A DNA stretch of 64,000 nt from Rhyacichthys aspro (Eukaryota > Chordata > Actinopteri > Gobiiformes > Rhyacichthyidae), in NCBI GenBank assembly GCA_036850595.1, contig CM072154.1, positions 16,127,330-16,191,329 on the forward strand, read 5' to 3'. The position numbers and the translations under genes were made by a program. This document shows positions 1 to 12,140 of the stretch, one piece after another; the stretch's first letter is position 1, and each line of letters starts with the position of its first letter. The notes under the pieces were generated by a model, which saw only the letters and a program-made list of their open reading frames with translations, ran no database searches and was not told the DNA's origin.

Positions 1-143
1 GAAGGAAATAAAAACTTTAAATGTCGTAACAATCGCCTGCAATGTAAAAGATGGATAGATGAGTGCATGCATTGAAAGAAGACCTAAGGGAGCGTAGAAG
101 GCTTGGCTTTTTACTGCCTATCGATTCACCTTCTGCCGCATCT
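1..143 (-). other. hoxc12a: hoxc12a 3' UTR, start of
   Basis: Sequence directly 3' of the hoxc12a stop codon. No minus-strand AATAAA lies inside it, so the transcript should run past the left edge of the window towards hoxc11a. Confidence 0.6.
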
Positions 144-382
144 CTAAAAGTAGGCCAAAGCTTGCTCTCTCAGCATGAGTCTCTTCTTCTTCATCCTGCG
201 GTTCTGGAACCAAATCTTGACTTGTTGGTCGCTGAGGTTCAGGCGGTCGGACAGCTCCCTCCGTCGCTGCCTGGTAATGAACTCGTTCAACATGAATTCA
301 CCTTCTAGCTCGGCCAGTTGCAGTTTGGAGTAGGGCTTACGCTTCTTTCTGGTCCGAGTGTGCATCGGGTACCACGGAGCAC
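144..382 (-). CDS. hoxc12a: hoxc12a coding exon 2 (homeobox)
   Basis: Begins after a polypyrimidine-CAG acceptor (CAG at 385-383) and completes the split Gly codon. It reads GAPWYP, then the full homeodomain, and ends in a TAG stop at 144-146. Confidence 0.96.
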
Positions 383-1997
383 CTGGGGGAGGGGAGGGGG
401 GTGGGGGTGGCATACGACACATTAGTCACTGCAGTTTCAAAATCACGGTCAGCTCCAAGGTTATGAGCGACAGGGTTAATTTGAGCAGAATGTAAACATT
501 ACACTAGAACAATGTTACTAATCTAACTGGGAGTCAGGTTTTATTAAAAGATTATCATCTAAAATCCCTTTATGTTGGCGCCCTTCACGTTTGTAGCACA
601 GAGAGGTTTTTCTTTTTGTTATTTTTTATTAATGGCAGATGCAGGATTCTCCTCTGCATTAGATTCACGGACTTCCCTGGAGCTCTGACTTCCTCCAAAC
701 ACTGCGTTTGTTTTGATGTCTGTGGGGACTGCTGGACGTACATGGTCAATTTCAAGACAGTCAATATTCAGCACTGAGCAATGTTTGGGGATATTTTTCG
801 AATTTGAAATGTTCTAAATAGTGATGTACAGGAGACTGCATCAATAGAAGTTTTATTGTTGCAGTTAAAGTTGCATTAACGTGATAATTAAGACGTACCT
901 GCAAATATATCCCTAGTTATCTGTGAGTTTCGCAGTATATTAAATGACTGTTGAGTACACAGCGACAGATATTAATTTTGTTTACGAGTCATTAAAAAGA
1001 AAACTCTCTATTAGATGCAGTCAAGCAAAACTGCCCCCCCTTTAAATCACAGCACTAATCTGTATGTGCTTATTGCAATAGTAGGTTATACAGGACGGTG
1101 CCTTCTGAGGGCTTCAATTACAGACTGACGTTTGATGTGAGGAGGCACAGTCACAGAATTGATCTTTTATCAAAGACTATGAACTATTTGCTTTGCTGGG
1201 GTTATCTATAACTGTATACAAGCACATGGCGCGTGGAGTATTTTAGGGCAACCCCTAGCGGCGTGTGTGCACCACACAAGTGCCCTGCAGGCTAAGCATC
1301 AACATAATGAACCCCGGTGACCATTTCAGAACGGATTATCTACGCCGTTGTATTTGTTGTGTATCAGTGCATTCAAAACTTACACAATTAAAAACGAATG
1401 CCACCCACCTCCGCCTGCGGCTATGTTGCTTGAATGGCTTCCCGGTGACACCAGGGTCTGTGTGTCGCTGGATGAAGGCTTGCTGCTCTCGTTAAGCAGA
1501 GACGAGCTGGAGTCGGACTCCATTGACTGACAGGATGGCGGGTCTTGCGTTAGCTGCTCGTTCCCATAATCATATTTGGAAAAGGTGGCAGTGCTGCCAA
1601 TACCACTGTGCATCCCGTGGTCAGATGTTAGGGATGAAGTGTCTCTCGCCCTATCCTCTCGTTTGAGGCTGCTGCCACCTGAGCAGGTCTCCCTGTTTCC
1701 GTTGCTGTTGCTGTAATAACACTTGCTCTCGTCTGGTCTGGAAATTTCACACGAGCGATTGAAAGAGGGGTTAATGGACACGGGGCTGCTAAAGTACGAT
1801 TGAGAGTATCCATTGCACGGCTCCGAAGGATTCCACGGGAGGGAGCAAACATTGTCCCTTCTCGGGTACGAAAGAGACGGTAGCCCCGCCAGTTGTCCCC
1901 CTGAAGCTCTAAAATTCGGAAAATAAAACGTGTCTCCAGTGTGGATGTTTACCAAAGGTCCCACAAACCCTGGATTAAGGAGATTATGCTCGCCCAT
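144..1997 (-). CDS. hoxc12a: Homeobox protein Hox-C12a (two exons: 1997-1409, 382-144)
   Basis: Posterior-class homeodomain transcription factor that patterns the posterior trunk, tail and fin. The two exons join in phase (589 + 239 = 828 bases, 275 aa); human HOXC12 is about 282 aa. The N-terminus MGEHNLLNPGFVGPLVNIHT is diagnostic of Hox12 proteins. A typical Hox12 run, DPPSCQSMESDSSSSLLNE, lies in the middle. The homeodomain is residues about 207-266 with the third-helix core KIWFQNRR (W48, N51), and only nine residues follow it. The start at 1997 is the first ATG and matches the family; the frame stays open upstream but only through a TTG at 2015. Donor AG|GTGGGT and acceptor CCCAG|GTG give a phase-1 intron just before the APWYP motif, the usual Hox position. 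Seen: sequence and splice sites. Family knowledge: function. The 'a' suffix is inferred from the neighbouring hoxc13a. Confidence 0.96.
383..1408 (-). other. hoxc12a: hoxc12a intron
   Basis: A single intron of 1,026 bases, phase 1, GT-AG, placed just upstream of the homeobox as in other Hox genes. No other coding signal or repeat was recognised in it. Confidence 0.9.
1409..1997 (-). CDS. hoxc12a: hoxc12a coding exon 1
   Basis: Encodes residues 1-196 plus one base of codon 197. It carries the Hox12 N-terminal motif and a serine-rich, low-complexity middle region. The donor reads GGAG|GTGGGT on the minus strand. Confidence 0.94.
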
Positions 1998-2200
1998 TTC
2001 CGCGGGCCCGACCAACAGCTTCTAGTTTATTGCAATCTGACATTTAACATAGTTAAACCTGGAGGGGCGCCTGATTGGTCAGCCCCAAACCACGTGGGCA
2101 GGCGAACTTCTGTTACACATGGAACCACCCACTTGGTCCATCTCAGACAAAACAAAACATTAACTTCTGTATTACAGAGGTTTATATGCTTTTTAAAAAT
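1998..2200 (-). promoter_or_regulatory. hoxc12a: hoxc12a promoter / 5' UTR region
   Basis: Directly upstream of the hoxc12a ATG. The minus strand carries a CCAAT box (plus-strand ATTGG at 2074-2078, within GATTGGTCAG) and a CACGTG E-box at 2091-2096. The stretch is more GC-rich than the surrounding DNA. The transcription start cannot be fixed from sequence alone. Confidence 0.5.
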
Positions 2201-4685
2201 ACTATAAAGCTTTTATTAAAAATCTTGAAGCGTGTTTTCTTCACTTGACTCAAGCTGAGGCCGATCAAGCCAGGGCTGCGTCTCCTTTTACACTCGGGGA
2301 ACTGTCCATGGCCTCGTTTAAGATCTTTATAAGCTGGCTAAAGTTTTTAAAATGCGATTTCTTATGAAAACTGTTTTTCTTGAAGTAGAGGGTGTATATG
2401 ACATCTTGTTTTCTTGCAAATTATAGGTGAATTCAATGTCATATAAATCTGTAATGTACAAATTTTACAGGCTTGTTTTAAGAAAAGACTGATGCTCATT
2501 GCCGCACTCTTCTCGTATTTACAGTAAGGAGGTCAGCAGGTTGAACCGGTGGCTGTGTAAAATAAGACGAGATTCTACAAGGTTACTTTAAGAGGGTCTA
2601 TTTCACATTATACTCTCTACTACACCTCACATGAACAACTTTAACAGATACCTCCAATAAACGTTCGCAGCCAAAGTCTGCTGGGATTGTTATACCTCTC
2701 ACAATTCTTTTATATGAATTTTACAAGATATCTGAGGACACTTTACTGATTCTATCAGCTGACAGTGGCTCTGCTTTACCTCACGATAATTAGTTGATTT
2801 GTTGATGCACTTTTAAGATATCGCATAAATACCCATTTATTTGTTTCAACAAAAAGGCCATCCGAATTTACAGAGAACAGTGGATTCAGGAGTCCTGTGT
2901 TACGCACAGCGGCCGGGCATCCTGCCAACAGTCTTAAATGTATTTTGCACATCAAACTGCCCAACCATCATCCCCAAATAATTGTTCTATACAATCGCGT
3001 TCCCTTTCCATGCAAATACATCTCATGATCAGAATACAATAAACGCAGAAAGTCTGTCATGGTTTGCAATTACAGATCAATTTTCTGCAATTATGTCCAC
3101 CCCAAATTCCCCATTTTACTTTGAATCTTGGCCCGGCGCCAGTCACATGCGCCCTACAATCAAGAAAAATATCAAATAAACAAAACAAAGTATTGCATTA
3201 TAAACTCAAATGTATTTAGCTTTCACAGGAAAACAAATTAGCAATTGATTTCATTCTGCACAGTCTGACTCATCAAGAAGGAACCAACAGGAAACACCTC
3301 ACTGCTAAATTAGCTCAGTGTCCATCCACTCAAGTTCAGACGCACTGACGATGCAGTGAACTTGATGTTGAAGGCAAAGAATAATTCAATAAATACATAG
3401 AAAATGAAATCAAAAAGAAACAGATGACGGACTGACATTGTTTAAGGCGAAAATTACACGTTACATGGTTTTGTTAAATGGTTAATTATATTATATTATA
3501 ATAGTTCATAAAGAAAAGAGAATCCACACAATAACTTTTCTCAGAAATAATACCAAATCAAGAGTCCAGATAATAACAATTTATGTGTTTAATGTTTATG
3601 TAATATGTTGAGGGCGAGCGGTCATATGGACACGTGTGCTACATAGCGCGACTTGCGTGCCTCAGATATGCCAATGTAGTGTTATGTGAGAACATTAGCA
3701 TTCATTTAAACATTGGTTTGAGAACCATTTGCAACTCAGCCGATATTTGATAGCATCGCTGTAGCCTATCCTTAACTTGTGACAGCAGTCCATTAGCCCG
3801 AAGGCTCGAGGCCTCGCTCTCGCCTTAAATAGAGGCAAAATATCAAATGTTTGAACGGAAGAAGCTCTCGGGCGCGTCCCCCTGACTCTGCCTACACTAT
3901 CACTGCACAATTCCTGCTTCTAGTTAGTGAGTCTAGCAATGCAGCACATCAAACCAGTAGACTGATATTGTGTGCCTCTAACGGTGAGGAGCGATGGGTA
4001 CATTCCCATCACTGTATAGCCTAATATTCTTATTCTAAAAGTTAACCAGTGAAGTGTGATATTTGAAACAGAATGGCCCAGTCGTTATGCAGCGCTTGCA
4101 GCCTACAGTCGATACTTTACCTCGGGGAAAGAGGCTATGTGTTGCGCCTCCTTGCCTCGTTTCTCCACCTCCGATCCACTGCTCCCAGATCCGCATTTCA
4201 CTGTTCAAACAAATGCTTTCTGTTCATTGCATCTCTGGCTCAGCGGTGATGTCATCCAGCTACAGGCCTGTGCTCTGGTTTAGACCGGCAAAAATGTGCT
4301 ATAAGAGTCAGTTGGTAAAGTGAGCATCCTGCACTGTCAAGGTCACTGTCTAGTCCACACCGTCTGCCTCATATTGCTCTAGATTACCCCTGTGGAATTC
4401 ACTGGTGCAGTCCAGACAGGGCAATTGCACAAACAAAGGGCTTTTCTTCCCATTTTCTGCCTTTGAATCTTTGTAGACAGGTCGCCACCTATATAGCCTT
4501 TAGCAGCCTTTAAAGCTTCCTTCAAGGAAGACAAACCAGCCAACATCAAGGGAACAACAAAGACTCACTAACGTTATGTGTAATTTTATTATATTTCTTA
4601 TATTATTTATATAGATAGATATACTATCTTTAAATGTGTCAATGACAGAAATGAGAAGTAGATCGAGAGGTTTTCTTGAACGACT

Positions 4686-4704
4686 ATATATATATATATA
4701 TATA
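4686..4704. repeat. (TA)n microsatellite left of the hairpin
   Basis: A pure alternating TA tract about 19 bases long, about 30 bases before the left arm of the 4735-4785 hairpin. Confidence 0.9.
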
Positions 4705-4734
4705 ATACAAAATGTGAACCAAGTTATAACACTT

Positions 4735-4785
4735 ACAAATTTAGCAATGCCTATATAGAAAAAATATAGGCATTGCTAAATTTGT
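4735..4785. repeat. Perfect inverted repeat, 21-bp arms, 9-nt loop
   Basis: Arms 4735-4755 and 4765-4785 are exact reverse complements (the arm contains TTTAGCAATGCCTATA) around a TAGAAAAAA loop. TA-rich tracts lie on both sides (4686-4704 and about 4792-4810). This may be a short MITE-like or fold-back element, or a hairpin RNA. The uninterrupted arms argue that it is recent or maintained. Confidence 0.85.
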
Positions 4786-5533
4786 GTGTGTATAATATAT
4801 ATATATATATCTCACATATCACACACACACAATAGCTCATGGAAGTGACCATTTTCTAAACGATGACTGTATAATTTGTTTTACTAGAGAAGTTCAAAGT
4901 TTATAATTTTCTATTACGCTAATTCATTTTCTTTTCGCATATCTTTTATTTTCTTCAAACTTATTGTAAAAACATTGCGACGCGCCTTTTGACGGACCTC
5001 AATAAAATGTATAAGGCAAGAAATCATGAAAACATAAAATGCTGATTATTTTGACAATAAATGTTGTATATAGCCTAATCCTTTTACCGAGCTAGCAATA
5101 AAAAATAAATTCATTTTAAAATATTAATAATACGTAAATACTGTCTGGTCTTGTACTTTTAACAAAACTAACCTACATGCGTTACGGTCTTGTACTTTAA
5201 ACAGTACTTATAAACGATAGAACATGAGTAAAAACATAGACACTAAATGATATTAATATCCATAATGCCATCTTCATCTCTTGTAGCTCAGTACCCTCCA
5301 TCTGCAGGCCGCCACTTTCCCTAGACCTGTTGGCTATTTAATATTAAACCATAGAAAATGTCCTACACGTTTTTAAATTTAAAATTTTAAAGGATAATAA
5401 TAAGTAGTCTATGTCATTTTATTGATTTATTTTTGGTACATTTAAGGCACCTTAAAGCTTAACAGAATGCGCAGAGGAACTGCAGTCAGTGATGAGCTCA
5501 GTCCCAGATGGAGTGAGTACTTCCTGATATTTT

Positions 5534-5553
5534 CCTCTGGTCACCACCAGAGG
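5534..5553. repeat. Short palindrome with CTCF-like half sites
   Basis: CCTCTGGT, a CACC spacer, then ACCAGAGG: perfect 8-bp arms. Each arm resembles the CCACCAGAGG half of a CTCF motif, but the GGC half is absent (followed by TTATC), so binding is doubtful. Confidence 0.35.
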
Positions 5554-6817
5554 TTATCAGCCCCCTGTCTCATGCAGCTCACTAGGGCCTTCAGCCGGAC
5601 GCTTTACACAACTTCACTAATGCAGCTTTACATTTCAGCTTTTTAGTGCCATCTCTGAGATGCATTTTATAATATCTTGCTTTTTAAGTTTTTAGTCTTA
5701 AATTGATTTTACTTATATTTTCCCCATATTTTCATTTACATTGCAGGTTCGAGTTAGTTTGAGTCTGACGCTCCGTTGGAAACGTTTTAAAGTTAATGCC
5801 GGAGTGTAGTGTATTTCTTCAAGTGCCAGTGTTATCAAGTAAAAGTACAAGTTTTTTTTATGTGATTTTGTGGAATCCAGTAAGACTGTTTTAATATGAA
5901 AAATTCAAAAAGAATTTGTCTCTTTGTCAAGCGTGCCACTATTATTCATAATAAAAATGTCAAAATTATTAAATACTACTAAATACTACTTTATAGTTGT
6001 AATTATATTATGGTAACTATAGTCAAAAGTAAAGCTTATTTCAATGACTACTCTTAATTCAGTCTGCCGTGTCCTTACATTTAAAGTCATTGCGGTTTGT
6101 AATAAAACAATTCATTCTGTGTAGCATAGACAACATAAAGCAGTGACAACATCTACATTTCTTTATTTTCACTTATTCCTGATAATTTTAGAACCGATTC
6201 AGAGTTTTTTTTTAGAGTTTGAATAGGCTTCGTATGCGCTGTATTGAAACGTGTTTCTTATCAAAGCATCCACTGGTGGAATAACATTTCAGTCTTGCCT
6301 GTAGACTATGCTACATTCTTCAGGTGTATTTCTATTTAGTACTACAGTATTGTCAGCTACAGTCAAAGTTCGCCTCGGCCTGGTGGATAGGAGAAAAACG
6401 ACCATACCTTTAACTATTGTGGGCGACGTCCTATTATCATTTCCTCTTCCAAGTCCAGTATGGCTGCCAAATGACGACAGTTGTGTTGGTGTGAGACGTC
6501 AAAAGTCCTACCTGTCCTCCGTGGTCAATAACACACACCTCGTGATGACCATTGGTGCTTTCACGAACAGGGGCCAGGACAACTAGTTTTACAGGACTTT
6601 CTGCAAAAGCACAAAAAAGTCCAATGTTAATGTCCAGCTTTGAGATGTTTTCAGAAATGCAGGTCAAAGTATATCACTACACTTCCCCTTTTTTATGTAT
6701 TTATGGCATGCCATTAAGGCTGCCTGTCTAGACGTGGAAATAACACCTTGTTTGCCTACAAACAAACCGCCGGCATCGGTGTCCAGCCCCCTCTTTATTA
6801 TTCACAATCTGCTGATG

Positions 6818-6832
6818 TCAAGGTCAAAGTGA
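6818..6832 (+). promoter_or_regulatory. Nuclear-receptor half-site cluster (TCAAGGTCA)
   Basis: The sequence TCAAGGTCAAAGTGA contains a perfect extended half site TCAAGGTCA, the type bound by ERR and NR5A orphan receptors, followed by a weaker second half site. It resembles the three motif copies at 13629, 17463 and 19388. Binding is inferred. Confidence 0.3.
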
Positions 6833-8311
6833 CTGCATAGTCATGGTCAAGGGTAAATCACAGACCCACAACTGAAAAAGCAGCACCAGGCAAAATAAAC
6901 TTTAGGCTTAGAGACCTAACATGACACCAAGACCAACAAGTGCCGAGGACCGGAAGAGCTGGAAAATTATAGTTATGGAGTTCTGCCAATAGGCAACAAA
7001 CATCTAACATAGGTCTATAATAAATCAAGAAGTGAAACTTCACAGACTTATATTAGAGCAATATTTACCAAACGGTTACAATACCCCCATTTTTAGTGGA
7101 GTACAGAAAAAATAACCTCAGTACGTCGTTTAAATTCAATGTATTTCTTTTTAACCGTGCGTTTATTTTTTCAAACTTTCGTTCTTGAATCGATTAAGGA
7201 CATAGCTTCTTTGTGGTCAGAGATTAGCTAAGAATGGTTTGGGAAAATGCAAAGCCTATATTTTAGCTGGCTTGCATTGTATATTCTAATATATATATAC
7301 ATGCTATTTCTTAAGTAGTCCAATCTGCAGGACATAAAACTCAGGCCTGTACAACACACAGCGGAAAAATGATACACATATTTGTTCACAACGTAAAAGG
7401 CCGATCCTACACGGAAACCTAATAGTTATTCGTTTTATTCCCACGCGCTTTGAAGGAAAACAGAAGTGAGATGTTTTGATAAAGATAAAGCTTAAATTGG
7501 TTTATATAGCTATACTTGACAATTTGAAGAAGCAAATTTATTTCTAAAATGTATCGCTTATTGAACAAAAGTTGTACACAAATTCCAAAGGGATGAAGTT
7601 TTTCAAAACCATATTCCTACAGGCAGTAAGTCAGGCTTTTTGCTCATTCTTGCAGGCAACAACATCACTGGTCAAATCCGTACCAGTTTGTGTTTTGAGA
7701 CAGTTTGTCCAGACCAAATCCCGTGTTGGTGATGGCCTCTTAATGCTAAGATGCGGCAAACATCAATAACTAATTTGTATTGGTACAATGTGTACAAGAA
7801 CCAAAAGGAATTCTGTGGTGACCCAGTAAACTCTACCGTGACAGCTGAAACAAATTCTCTGATATGCCTTATGGGTTGATGATAGTGCCAACTACACTAG
7901 TGCCAACTCTCATTGCATGTAATTCAATCTCTTTGGCATTAACTCGATCAAAATGTGACAGAGGTTGGATGACGTTGAGAAAGTGTTAAATTTTAGCTTG
8001 TATTTATTCATTCACCCTGGGCGTAAAAACGACCAGAAAACCTGTGAGGTGTATTCAACTTTAATGTTATATTATGTGTGTAAGGTACTCTGTCAGAACC
8101 AACATGCGTGCAGGCAACTGGCGAAGTTGACTGTATTAAAAAAGACTCCGCAGAGTTTTTAAACACAAAATTCGCCCACCACAAAGTCAGCTTCAGGAGG
8201 CCAGACTAAAAGGCTTTTGCAGCTCAATTACACCACTGAAACCCTAAAGAGGAAATGTTGCAAAGAGACTGGTTGATTGACTCCAATATGTGAGCATATT
8301 CATCATCATCA

Positions 8312-8317
8312 TTTATT
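8312..8317 (-). terminator. hoxc13a: Candidate hoxc13a polyadenylation signal
   Basis: Plus-strand TTTATT is AATAAA on the minus strand. Using it would give a 3' UTR of about 840 bases. Another TTTATT at 8003-8008 is an alternative. In AT-rich DNA this motif is common, so support is weak. Confidence 0.3.
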
Positions 8318-9156
8318 TATGAAACACGTTACCAGGACGTAATTCAACACGACAATACAGTTCACATACTGCACCAAAGTAGAAATTACAGGCTTCGTAC
8401 AAGGCGCGCATACAGCTCCAATGCTACAAAGAACAAGATAAAACGATTGTGCATTTATGTGTAATACTCACTGACTTTAATGGTTTACAATCATTTCAGA
8501 TGCATGACAGAGTCCTTCACTGTTAAAGGAAAACATACAGGATGGGATATTCCACTTTTCAGATAATATGAATTAAATAAAGGCATTGCACTGTACAAAT
8601 TAACAACATAGCAGCCTTTGATTTACCCCAGGCTTAATATTCCACACAACACTTGTTTGAAATATTTAGAAAATAAAAACCATCGTGCTTCCCCTGAAAT
8701 CCCTCTGAGCTTTTTGCTGAAGAAGTCTTTAAACTACACAACAATAATGAGTCATTTCTTTATGACGATTATCTTTCTGAAATGACATTAATCTGCCGGC
8801 TGCAAGTCTTAGAAATATCAGTCTTTTGAGGATTTGGCTTGAAAATACATGAAAGAACACGCAATACTTGTCCTTGAAATACAGATATGGTTTTAAATAT
8901 TATATATTTATATATGTACATTCATATAAAACAAATGTGAAGTGACGTTTTTGTTATTTTCACAGTTCTTAGAGAGGACTCTCTAAACTGAAAACGTGGG
9001 AAGGTGGTCGATGAAGATGGCGATGAAAGTTAAATTAGGAACAAACAATACTGTGCTAAAATGTTCTTCAGCAACAATTTAAGATGCAAGAGGTAAATAT
9101 GTGGCGAGATATTTTGGAAGGGGTGGTTCGCCGTTTTCAGGAGATCGTGCGTCTTC
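8318..9156 (-). other. hoxc13a: hoxc13a 3' UTR (probable)
   Basis: AT-rich, non-coding sequence 3' of the hoxc13a stop. The extent is inferred from the candidate poly(A) signal at 8312-8317. Confidence 0.4.
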
Positions 9157-9413
9157 TCAAGTGGAGTGCATGTGATTGTTCTTGGATTTACTGACAAACT
9201 TCTTTTCCTTGACTCGTCGGTTCTGAAACCATATGGTGACTTGACGCTCTGAGAGGTTCGTGGCGGCCGAAATGCGCCTTCTTTTGTCTTTGGTTATGAA
9301 TTTGCTGGCTGCATACTCTTTCTCCAGCTCCTTTAGCTGGATCTTAGTGTAAGGGACACGCTTTTTACGACCTCGGCGATAACTGCTGACCTCAGGTTGC
9401 AATGGTACAACAT
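9157..9413 (-). CDS. hoxc13a: hoxc13a coding exon 2 (homeobox)
   Basis: Starts at acceptor TTTGCAG (CAG at 9416-9414) and completes the Asp codon. It encodes residues 222-306 including the whole Hox13-class homeodomain, and ends in TGA at 9157-9159. Confidence 0.97.
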
Positions 9414-11858
9414 CTGCAAAGTAGAATTAGAGGATAGTTAGTCCAGCACAACACAGTTCTCAGACTTGCAGCTTTTGTCTAAATGGTAAAAAACATTGTC
9501 TTATAATACAATCAAAAATCCGCCGGACCTGTCCGTGTTGCGTGCAGACTGGAAGCACACAAATTTTGGCGCAGTCAGGTTCTCAGGTGTTGTGCACCTG
9601 ACATTTAAGATAATATTAATCAAACTGTGTAACCTTTCAAGACTAATTTTAAAGTCTGTGGCCAAAGTTTAAAATCATAAATCTTCACTAAAATTCTTGG
9701 GGTCCAATACGACAGTCATAATACAGTCAGCAGTTTACTTTTTTATTTATTTAGCCTGCATAGTCTCAAAGTGCTAAAATGGCGCTGTGCGTGGCTTTGC
9801 AAAAATAAATCAGAATCTGGCATCTCTTGACTCGAGAAAGGAAAACATAAAGTGTTGCGCGATAATAAAACTGTCATTGAAATAAAGATCATATATGTAT
9901 AGCTGTCTGTCCTCGTTTATTTCACCAAGGATAGGTCTAAATCCCGCACAGTTCAGGTGAGCGCGGTTTGGGTTTACACCCACTAAAGCTAGCGCTGGGA
10001 CAGCCATTGAAAACATGAATGGACACGTATATACGAAAGAAATGGAGTCTGTTTGAGACGTAAAGCTTTTTAACCATGTCATTTACAGTCTGCTGTGTGT
10101 AACATGTGATTAGAGTAACTCCACTAATCAAAACAATGCGCTCAATTGTTATGACTTACTTATTACAAAATAATACCATCAGAGAGTGTCATTTATCTTA
10201 ATATCAAAGAATGGCAGTCAATTTCGAGCAGTATAGAATATTAGGCCACATCTGTGGCTTAGCATTCACCCGGTAGCATAAGCGTAAGCGCGCGTCTCTG
10301 TTTTGTGCATGTGAATGCGCGTGCTTGTTTTCGTGCCCGTGCCTGCGTGGCTTATGTGTTTTCAGAAAAGAGGGCGATAGCCTGTGTGTGAGGTTCAGTC
10401 AGGGTCTAGGAGCATCTCAATCTGAAATTAAAATAGCTAGAAATTCACAAAGGTAATAAAGCCTTGTGGTAAAGGAAGAAGCCCAGTAAACACTCTGTAA
10501 ACGAAATACTGCTCGGGCCCTCCTGCCTATTACTAGATATCATGCATGTTGCATGATAATAAGTACAGTTAAAAGGCAAAGCTCAATCACACACTGTAAT
10601 GATCTGTGTTAGACTCAGTAGAGAAATACGATGCTGAGATTTTAGCATATTTAATGCACAAGACTGAGCAGGACGCACATTTATTTATACAAATAAAACA
10701 TGGAAATTATATTTACCTATGAGAGGAACACAGTAACACGAATACCATTTTTTCCTGGCATGACAGAAACCCTATGATAAATATAACTAAGAGTAAACAT
10801 GTCTGCAAAGTGCAAAGCTTAATTTATACAATCGGGCAGATTTCCTGGAATAAACTTGGTATTGTCATGTGGCAATAGCTTCTATAAACTAGAATGCCTT
10901 GGTGTCAAAGTGAGGCTATTGTCTGGATCATAAGGGCATCTGACAACATCAAGCTTGAACATTGTTTGCTTGCACATCTTGTGATTGCACTTTGTTGTAA
11001 GTTGATATTGACCCTTTAGTACAATAAAATTCATGGACTACACACTAACGTCTCAGCAGGGTTAAACTATCTGTCTGCATTTAAATAGCTTTCTAATAAT
11101 GTGATGACACAGGTGCTAAAAAGCTACAAGCCCAGTGACTGAGACGGGGATCCCTGCTGTGGACATTATACAAATAAAAGTGTTTTGAGCATACCTGGAA
11201 AAGGTGATTTCCAAAGATGAGATGACTGTGTTTGTTCTTTGGAGCAGTACACCTGCCCATCCCAGCCATTGGAAAGAGCCCAATGCTGGTAACCCTCCAT
11301 GGGGATCAAGGCGTCGTGACGCGGCTCCGGGTGGGCACTAATACTGGGCACCACCGACACGTCGAGATATCCGGGAACAGCCTGGTAAGAGCTGGCGAAA
11401 CTGGGATAAAAGGCGAACTCTTTAGCCCTGGTAGACAATTCTTCCGTGGGCAGCGCCGTGCTGGGCTCCGCGTATTTCTCTGCAGGGTGGTACGAGCAGG
11501 GCTTCTGCTGCAAGTTCACGTTGTGCGAATGAGACAACCTACAGCCGTAATATGGGTTTCCAAATGGATAACCGTAGCTCAAAGATGCACTCGATGATGT
11601 CTGCGGAGCTGGACACTGTCGACCGGTGTCTGGGGAGGAAATATCCGAGTAGACGGAACCCTGGTGGGTCGCTATGGTGCCAGAATGTCGTCCCAGAGCG
11701 GGGTGCGACATCAGGTCCCTGCAATGGGTCGCAGGGCAATTACCGCTCAGTCCCTCCATTGTTTGGCTTTTATTCTGAACGTTTTCATTCGGGCTTTTTT
11801 CATAAACGTACATCAAGGTGTCCGCCCAGCGTGGATGCAGAACCAGCGAAGTCGTCAT
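9157..11858 (-). CDS. hoxc13a: Homeobox protein Hox-C13a (two exons: 11858-11195, 9413-9157)
   Basis: Most posterior HoxC transcription factor; in vertebrates it acts in tail and fin/limb patterning and, in mammals, in hair and nail keratin expression. The exons join in phase (664 + 257 = 921 bases, 306 aa). Exon 1 starts MTTSLVLHPRWADTLMYVYE and contains the Hox13 N-terminal domain with conserved runs such as CPATHCRDLMSHP and SYGYPFGNPYYGCR. The split codon gives FPD-VVPLQPE before the homeodomain at residues 236-295 (RRGRKKRVPYTK at its start, TIWFQNRRVKEKK at its end), with an 11-residue tail. The ATG at 11858 is the family start. The donor is CCAG|GTATGC and the acceptor TTTGCAG|AT. The match to remembered zebrafish hoxc13a is near-identical in exon 1. 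It is the outermost Hox gene here; nothing resembling another Hox gene lies upstream. Confidence 0.97.
9414..11194 (-). other. hoxc13a: hoxc13a intron
   Basis: Phase-1 GT-AG intron of 1,781 bases at the standard Hox position. Open frames inside it (for example 9810-10131, minus) have no recognisable similarity and are treated as chance. Confidence 0.9.
11195..11858 (-). CDS. hoxc13a: hoxc13a coding exon 1
   Basis: Encodes residues 1-221 plus one base. It holds the HoxA13-type N-terminal domain, rich in Tyr, Ser and Pro, and ends SHLWKSPFP before the donor CAG|GTATGC. Confidence 0.96.
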
Positions 11859-12140
11859 ATCAGGGGCTGCCGATGCTTTTTAAAAGTCGACTACTCCAAG
11901 ACGGACACCTCATTTCCAACTACATTTTACACCACGCGCATGCGCACAGGAGGCCCTCGTGTGTCCACTTCATTAAGAATCTGGCACGTGATATGCTAAC
12001 AAGTTCTACAAGATTGGGCTTGTGAGCTGGAGCTGAGCAGCCCTTTAAAGAGCCAGTGCCTCGAATGTCACAGTTTTTCCCGCAGAACATCGAGTCACAC
12101 CATTGGCTCAAACCACACAGACCCACACCCTTAAAGGGGA
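11859..12140 (-). promoter_or_regulatory. hoxc13a: hoxc13a promoter / 5' UTR region
   Basis: Sequence upstream of the hoxc13a ATG. On the minus strand there is a CCAAT box (plus ATTGG at 12102-12106). An AT-rich TATA-like CTTTAAAG (12043-12050) lies about 55 bases nearer the gene, and a palindromic CCCTTAAAGGG sits at 12128-12138. A CACGTG E-box lies near 11984. The order CCAAT then TATA-like fits a core promoter with a start around 12.0 kb, but this is inferred. Confidence 0.5.

Larger units (their letters stand above)
2201..8311. other. hoxc12a-hoxc13a intergenic region
   Basis: About 6 kb between hoxc12a and the 3' end of hoxc13a. All open frames are short and unlike known proteins. It contains TA-rich tracts and a perfect hairpin near 4.7 kb, a palindrome at 5534-5553, and a nuclear-receptor-like site at 6818. 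The rest is AT-rich with many TAAT/TTAT homeodomain-type cores, which are not informative at this base composition. Confidence 0.7.

Noticed and set aside
63..308. Plus-strand frame over the hoxc12a homeobox
   Set aside because: Antisense shadow of a clear homeodomain exon.
11232..12025. Plus-strand frames up to 157 codons across hoxc13a exon 1
   Set aside because: Antisense shadows; the minus-strand hoxc13a frame is unambiguous.
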